From the NCBI RefSeq assembly GCF_013116825.1, contig NZ_JABFNS010000045.1, positions 1 through 58,439 on the forward strand: a stretch of 58,439 nt of DNA, in the 5' to 3' direction. Shown one piece after another: positions 54,596 through 58,439 of the stretch. Every line of letters begins with the position of its first letter. Within the stretch, counting starts at the first letter, position 1. This DNA is from Myxococcus xanthus (lineage in GTDB: Bacteria; Myxococcota; Myxococcia; Myxococcales; Myxococcaceae). The position numbers and the translations under genes are program-made. Below the pieces are notes generated by a model. It was not told the DNA's origin, ran no database searches, and worked only from the letters and a program-made list of their open reading frames with translations.

Positions 54596-55452
54596 GCCAT
54601 CAACCTTTCAATGCGGGTGACGAGGATGCCCTCGCAGCCCAATGCCTTCAGCGCGTTGATGGTGCGGTAGATGGTCTTCGCCGGCACCACCGCGTGCACG
54701 GCCACGAAGTCACCGCCGTCCAGCACGTCCACCACGGTGGGACCATTGAGGCCCGGGAGGACTTCGCGCACCCGGATGAGCGAGTCCTTCGGCACGTTGG
54801 CCATCAGGTAGCGCTTGTCGCGCGCCGCCAACACCGAGCCCAGCGCCTGCTTCAGCTCGTCCAGCTTCTGCTGGGTGTCCACCGGATTGCCCTTGCACGC
54901 CACCAGCCGCGCGCTGGACTCCAGCACCGTGGCCACCTCGCGCAGGCCATTCATCTTCAGCGTGGAGCCGGTGGACGTCAGGTCCACGACGATGTCCGCG
55001 ATGCCCAGGTGGGGCGCAATCTCCGCCGCGCCCGACACCGGAACCACCGCCACCCGCTGCCCGCGCCTGGCGAAGAACTCCTGCGTCAGCCGGGGGAAGC
55101 AGGACGCGACCCGCATGCCCTCCTTCACGTCCTCCGGCGAGGCGAAGCCGCCCTCCTCCCGCGCCGCCACCACCAGGCGACACCTGCCGAACTCCAGGTC
55201 CATCAGCAGGTCCAGCTCACGTCCGGACTCACACACCAGGTCCCAACCGGTGACACCCGCATGCGCGGCGCCGTCCGCCACGAACTCCGGGATGTCCTGG
55301 GCGCGGACGAAGATGGCCTCGAACTCTCCGCCCAATGACGCGGTGAGCGCGCGCTCGCCCCGGGCCCGCACCTCCAGGCCCGCGTCATTGAACAACTCCC
55401 GTACTTCGTCCGAGAGGCGGCCTTTGTTGGGCAGAGCAATCTTCAGCAGCAT
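54592..55452 (-). CDS. hisG: ATP phosphoribosyltransferase, long form
   Basis: 286 aa, first structural gene. Catalytic part: KIALPNKGRLSDE, GVTGWDLV, ASCFPRLTQEFF, and the PRPP loop DIVVDLTSTGSTLKMNGL. The C-terminal ~75 residues (KRYLMANVPKDSL...TVVDVLDGGDFVAVHAVV) form the ACT-like regulatory domain of the long HisG, which binds histidine for feedback inhibition, so no HisZ is needed. GAAGG precedes the ATG. Expression is probably also set by the upstream attenuator. Confidence 0.95.
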   Translation of the reverse strand: MLLKIALPNKGRLSDEVRELFNDAGLEVRARGERALTASLGGEFEAIFVRAQDIPEFVADGAAHAGVTGWDLVCESGRELDLLMDLEFGRCRLVVAAREEGGFASPEDVKEGMRVASCFPRLTQEFFARRGQRVAVVPVSGAAEIAPHLGIADIVVDLTSTGSTLKMNGLREVATVLESSARLVACKGNPVDTQQKLDELKQALGSVLAARDKRYLMANVPKDSLIRVREVLPGLNGPTVVDVLDGGDFVAVHAVVPAKTIYRTINALKALGCEGILVTRIERLMA

Positions 55453-55494
55453 GGGGGACCTTCGAGACTGCGAGGAGACAACGACGCGGAAACG

Positions 55495-55522
55495 AAAAAA
55501 GGCCCGTCCTGGGGGACGGGCC
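55495..55522 (-). terminator. Attenuator terminator in the his operon leader
   Basis: On the minus strand GGCCCGTCC (55522-55514), loop CCCA, GGACGGGCC (55509-55501), then six T (55500-55495): a textbook intrinsic terminator 43 bp upstream of hisG and 39 bp after the leader peptide stop. Confidence 0.88.
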
Positions 55523-55560
55523 TTCGGTCGCTGCGGCAGGTGCCGAGGTGGGTGGTGCGT

Positions 55561-55653
55561 CTAGCGTCTCACCCAGGCATGCGCATGGCGAACGGTCCCG
55601 TCGGGGCCGAGCCGATGATGCGCATGGTGATGGTGAAGGGACGCGAAGAGCAT
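55561..55653 (-). CDS. hisL: Histidine-rich leader peptide of the his operon
   Basis: 30 codons on the minus strand, ATG 55653 to TAG 55563-55561. It starts MLFASL, then four His, Ala, two His (codons 7-13 in all, 55635-55615), and later RHAHAWVRR: eight His of 30 residues. It lies just upstream of the terminator at 55495-55522 and hisG, so charged-tRNA-His supply would decide whether the ribosome stalls on the His run. No Shine-Dalgarno is evident; a possible promoter directly upstream would make it nearly leaderless. An ATG at 55661 is out of frame. Confidence 0.85.
   Translation of the reverse strand: MLFASLHHHHAHHRLGPDGTVRHAHAWVRR
55572..55602 (-). promoter_or_regulatory. Candidate antiterminator segments in the his leader
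   Basis: GACGGG (55602-55597), plus CC after one bulged A, can pair with the GGCCCGTC of the terminator's 5' arm (8 bp, one bulge). A second segment, CCTGGG (55577-55572), can pair with CCCAGG at the terminator loop. Both lie downstream of the main His run, so a stalled ribosome would leave them free. Confidence 0.5.
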
Positions 55654-55660
55654 CGCAGCA

Positions 55661-55689
55661 TGAGTAACGACAAAGCGCCCCGCCGTCAA
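55661..55689 (-). promoter_or_regulatory. Candidate promoter of the his operon
   Basis: On the minus strand TTGACG (55689-55684) and TACTCA (55666-55661) are 17 bp apart. The start would fall at or within a base or two of the hisL ATG (55653), suggesting a leaderless leader peptide. The -10 match is weak. Confidence 0.4.
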
Positions 55690-55752
55690 CCGGCCCCCGG
55701 GAGAGCCCGCGCAACGCTTGCAAACACCCGCGCGGGCGAGCAGGAAGCGCCC

Positions 55753-56871
55753 ATGCAAGTCGCGGACGTCATCATCGTGGGTGGGGGCATCATGGGCTGC
55801 GGCATCGCGCTGCGGCTGCGGCAGGCCGGAGTGCGCGTCGTCGTGCTGGAGCGCTCCATTCCAGGCGCGGAGGCCTCCAGCGCGGCGGCGGGGATGCTCG
55901 CGCCCCAGATGGAGTCCGACGGTCCGGGCGCCTTCCTGGAATTGTGCCTGCGCAGCCGCGGCCTCTATCCCGCCTTCGCCGCCGAGTTGCGCGAGCTGTC
56001 CGGCGTGGACGTGGCCTACCGGCCCTGCGGCATCCTCAAGGTCGCCTTCAGCGAGGCCAGCCTCCACCACCTGGACGCCACGGTGGCGTGGCAGCGTGGC
56101 ATGGGCCTCCGGGCCGAGCTGCTCGACGGCGCCGCGGCCCGCGCCCTGGAGCCCCGCCTGTCCGCGAAGGCCGTGGGCGCGGCGCACTTCCCGGATGACC
56201 ATCAATTGGACAACCGGCTCCTGGTGCGCGCCCTGACGATGGCCGCCGCCCGGCTGGGCGCGGAGTTCCGCAGCGGCTACGTGCGCGGCGTGGTGCAGGA
56301 GGGAGGCCGCGCGGTCGGCGTGGACCTGGACGGCGAGCTGCTGCGCGCTGACGCGGTGGTGCTGGCCGCGGGCTCCTGGTCCGCCCTGGTCCACGGCGCC
56401 GGCGTGGAGGCCCGGGCGGTGCGGCCCGCGCGCGGGCAGATGGTTCAATTCCAGACACGCCTGCCCCTGCTGGACCGCATCGTCACGTCCGAGAAGGGCT
56501 ACCTGGTCCCGCGCGCGGACGGCCGGGTCATCGCTGGCAGCACCATGGAGCTGGTGGGCTTCGACAAGCAGGTGACCGCGGCGGGGCTGGCGCGCATCCT
56601 CGACATGGCCCTGGAGCTGTGCCCGGAGTTGGGCTCGGCGCCCGTCACGGAGACGTGGGCGGGCTTCCGACCGTGGACCGAGGACAAGCGGCCCTACCTG
56701 GGCGAAGGCCCGGTGCCCGGGCTCTTCCTGGCCACGGGCCACTTCCGCAACGGCATCCTCCTGGCCCCCATCACCGCCAAGCTCGTCGCGCAGGCCGTGC
56801 TGGGTGAGCAGCCCGCCGTGGACCTGACCCCCTTCCGGTACGACCGCTCGCTCGCCCAGCCCCGCACCTGA
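55753..56871 (+). CDS. thiO: Glycine oxidase ThiO-like FAD enzyme
   Basis: 372 aa from ATG 55753, with GGAAG 5 bases upstream; the open frame upstream to 55540 runs antisense through the his leader and is not coding. FAD-binding VIIVGGGIMGCGIALRLRQAG, GAEASSAAAGMLAPQ, substrate-side GYLVPRADGRVIAGSTME and C-terminal ATGHFRNGILLAPITAKL are characteristic of ThiO, which oxidises glycine to the imine used for the thiazole of thiamine. No other thi genes lie nearby; divergent from the his operon. Confidence 0.88.
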   Translation: MQVADVIIVGGGIMGCGIALRLRQAGVRVVVLERSIPGAEASSAAAGMLAPQMESDGPGAFLELCLRSRGLYPAFAAELRELSGVDVAYRPCGILKVAFSEASLHHLDATVAWQRGMGLRAELLDGAAARALEPRLSAKAVGAAHFPDDHQLDNRLLVRALTMAAARLGAEFRSGYVRGVVQEGGRAVGVDLDGELLRADAVVLAAGSWSALVHGAGVEARAVRPARGQMVQFQTRLPLLDRIVTSEKGYLVPRADGRVIAGSTMELVGFDKQVTAAGLARILDMALELCPELGSAPVTETWAGFRPWTEDKRPYLGEGPVPGLFLATGHFRNGILLAPITAKLVAQAVLGEQPAVDLTPFRYDRSLAQPRT

Positions 56872-57115
56872 CGCAACCCGACGTCAAGGGTGAGGTGCCG
56901 TCCCTGCCTCCCCAGGTGTAGGGGCGCTGGCGGGCGGGCGGTCCCGCCGCCGGATTCAGAGGGGCGGACAGGACGCGGAGCCTGCCTGCCCCACCCACCG
57001 CCAGGGGTCGTCCCCTCGCCAGGCCCCCTATTCGATCAGCCGTGAACCCTGATCCGATGGTAAATTCCCGTACGCGTTGGCCAATGAATCCCGGAAACCT
57101 CTAGAATCGCTCGCT
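56872..57115. other. Gap between thiO and the HD-GYP regulator
   Basis: About 244 bp. The first part is GC-rich with short inverted repeats (GGCGG...CCGCC near 56934-56952) that could end thiO transcription. The last ~90 bp are more AT-rich and should hold the regulator's promoter; no clear match found. Confidence 0.35.
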
Positions 57116-58351
57116 GTGGAAGCCATCCCCCCTGCCCCACCCCGAATCCTCATCGTCGACGATGACGACTCCGTACGAGACGTCATCTCTGTCCTGCTAC
57201 GTGAGGAAGGCTACAACTGTGTCGTCGCCAACGGGGCCGAGATGGCCCTGGACCTGGCGGGCGAGGAGGAGACGCCGCTCGTCATCAGTGACATGAAGAT
57301 GCCGGGCAAGGACGGCCTCTGGCTCCTGGAGAACCTCCGCGAGCGGCTCCCCGACACCTCCGTCATCATGCTCACGGGCTACGGTGACACCGAGTCGGCC
57401 GTGGACTGCCTGCGCCGCGGCGCGGTGGACTACCTGCTCAAGCCACCCAAGCTCACGGACCTCATCCGGGCCATCGAGCGGGCGCTGGCCAAGCGCCGCA
57501 TCGAGATGGCCCGCAAGCGCTACCAGAAGAAGCTGGAGCGCAAGGTCCGGGACAGGACGGCCGAGCTGCGCAGCGCCCTGCGTGACATCGCCAACACGTA
57601 CCAGAACACGCTGCTGGCCCTGGTGGCCGCCCTGGACGCGCGCGAGCACGAGACGAGCGACCACTCCCAGCGCGTGGTCAGCTACACGTCCGCCATCGCG
57701 CAGCGCATGGGCATCCAGGGCAAGGAGCTGGAGGAGATCGGACGCGGCGCGCTGCTGCACGACATCGGGAAGATTGGCGTGCCGGACGCGGTGCTGCTCA
57801 AGCCGGGCAAGCTCACCCCGGACGAGTGGCTGGAGATGCGCAAGCACCCGGACATCGGCTTCCAGATGATCCAGGCCATTCCGTTCCTGGACACGCCCGC
57901 CTCCATCGTCCTTTCGCACCAGGAGCGCTGGGACGGCGCCGGCTATCCGCGCAACCTCCAGCGGCACGAAATCCACATTGGCGCGCGCATCTTCGCCGTG
58001 GCGGACACGCTGGACGCGATGACGAGCGACCGGCCCTACCGCAAGGGCACGACGTTCACCAACGCCATCCAGGAGATCAAACGCTGCGCCAACACGCAGT
58101 TCGATCCGGAGGTCGTGCGGGCGTTCCTCGACATTGGCGAGGAGGGGCTGATCCGCATCAAGCAGGAGATGGCGACGAAGAAGCTCCAGCTCCCGCAGGC
58201 CGAGCAGGACGCCCATGACGCCGAGGCGGAGCTGGCCCGGCTCACGGATCTGGACGACGACGTGGACGCCGCAGTGCCGGGCCACTCCGCCGGTGACGAG
58301 GACGAGCCCAAGTCCGCCGTCGTTCGTTCGGCAGCTGGCAACAAGGGGTGA
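57116..58351 (+). CDS. Response regulator with HD-GYP domain (predicted c-di-GMP phosphodiesterase)
   Basis: 411 aa from GTG 57116; TTG 57077 would add 13 residues. Receiver domain: ILIVDDDDSV, phospho-Asp in LVISDMKMPG, Lys in YLLKP. A coiled linker (RKRYQKKLERKVRDRTAELRS region) leads to the HD-GYP domain: ALLHDIGKIGVPDAVLLKPG, MRKHPDIG, SHQERWDGAGYP, and FAVADTLDAMTSDRPYR. All metal-binding residues appear present and the GYP motif is exact. It should hydrolyse cyclic di-GMP when activated. The C-terminal ~60 residues are acidic and disordered. Orphan: no kinase gene beside it in the window. Confidence 0.9.
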   Translation: MEAIPPAPPRILIVDDDDSVRDVISVLLREEGYNCVVANGAEMALDLAGEEETPLVISDMKMPGKDGLWLLENLRERLPDTSVIMLTGYGDTESAVDCLRRGAVDYLLKPPKLTDLIRAIERALAKRRIEMARKRYQKKLERKVRDRTAELRSALRDIANTYQNTLLALVAALDAREHETSDHSQRVVSYTSAIAQRMGIQGKELEEIGRGALLHDIGKIGVPDAVLLKPGKLTPDEWLEMRKHPDIGFQMIQAIPFLDTPASIVLSHQERWDGAGYPRNLQRHEIHIGARIFAVADTLDAMTSDRPYRKGTTFTNAIQEIKRCANTQFDPEVVRAFLDIGEEGLIRIKQEMATKKLQLPQAEQDAHDAEAELARLTDLDDDVDAAVPGHSAGDEDEPKSAVVRSAAGNKG

Positions 58352-58409
58352 GCCTGGCTGGAAGAGATGACCGCATGGAGGGGGCGGCTGTTATGAGGAC
58401 AGGTCCGCC

Positions 58410-58439
58410 GTGACGACGCCTGCCCCCCAGCCCCCGCCC
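58410..58439 (+). CDS. Possible first codons of a further gene, cut by the window end
   Basis: GTG at 58410 preceded by GAGGACAGG opens a frame reading VTTPAPQPPP, a typical low-complexity N-terminus in this genome. Only ten codons are visible, so this is tentative. Confidence 0.3.
   Translation, partial: MTTPAPQPPP

Noticed and set aside
55654-55752. Possible TPP riboswitch before thiO
   Set aside because: No CUGAGA or thi-box core; the region is too short between the his leader and thiO.
55540-55752. Upstream extension of thiO to 55540
   Set aside because: It would run antisense through the his leader and terminator; the ATG at 55753 has its own ribosome binding site and begins the FAD motif.

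Overview
The window is a GC-rich (roughly 70%) chromosomal segment from a myxobacterium, most likely Myxococcus/Corallococcus-like (Cystobacterineae). This rests on the very strong GC bias at third codon positions, frequent GTG/TTG starts, many TPR proteins and lipoproteins, an NtrC-type regulator with a sigma-54 promoter, and histone H1-like Lys/Ala-rich protein tails. I saw no tRNA, rRNA, CRISPR array, insertion sequence or prophage gene. The segment looks like core chromosome with lineage-specific genes between housekeeping genes.

Layout. 1-7.6 kb: 3' part of a ClpA-like unfoldase gene overlapping a DUF2520 dehydrogenase-like gene, an unknown 441-aa protein, and a large envelope protein combining a metallopeptidase-like domain, a TolB-like propeller and a C-terminal beta-barrel. 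7.6-14.4 kb (minus): three small exported proteins, then TPR protein, class III cyclase, NamZ, a degenerate phosphoesterase and nadD. 14.4-20 kb: mutS2, a phosphopantetheinyl transferase divergent from an ATP-grasp gene, a TPR gene and a phospholipase A2-like gene. 20-28 kb: an NtrC-type two-component system divergent from a TolC/MacA/MacB-type efflux operon. The 419-bp region between them holds two pairs of palindromes and a good sigma-54 promoter. 28-36.5 kb: SDR, membrane phosphoesterase, TPR lipoprotein, DUF3185, RNase R with a very long basic tail, and a separate Lys/Ala-rich protein. 36.6-39.6 kb: moeA, ribA and a metallo-beta-lactamase-fold hydrolase. 39.5-46.3 kb (minus): a lipoate/2-oxoacid dehydrogenase block with lpdA, lipA, an E2 gene, an unusual TPR / ClpX-type zinc finger / P-loop gene and a LipB-Nudix fusion coupled to it. 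46.4-48 kb: a membrane-anchored Cys-rich protein and a small conserved protein. 48.3-55.7 kb (minus): a nine-gene histidine operon (hisG-D-C-H-A-B-F-hisN-hisIE) in which every junction overlaps. 55.75-58.4 kb: thiO, an HD-GYP response regulator, and possibly the first codons of another gene.

How the genes work together. The his operon is a complete PRPP-to-histidine set apart from a prs gene, with an IMPase-family phosphatase where many bacteria have a HisB-N phosphatase. Upstream lies a 30-codon leader ORF with eight His codons, then a 9-bp GC-rich terminator followed by six U: a transcription attenuator. The lipoate block makes and uses lipoyl groups (octanoyl transfer by LipB, sulfur insertion by LipA, the E2 carrier, E3 reoxidation). 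The histidine kinase/NtrC pair probably controls the adjacent efflux operon through the palindromes and the sigma-54 promoter.

Start codons are uncertain for several genes because GTG/TTG starts are common; alternatives are given per entry. All functional calls come from motif recognition by eye, with no database search.
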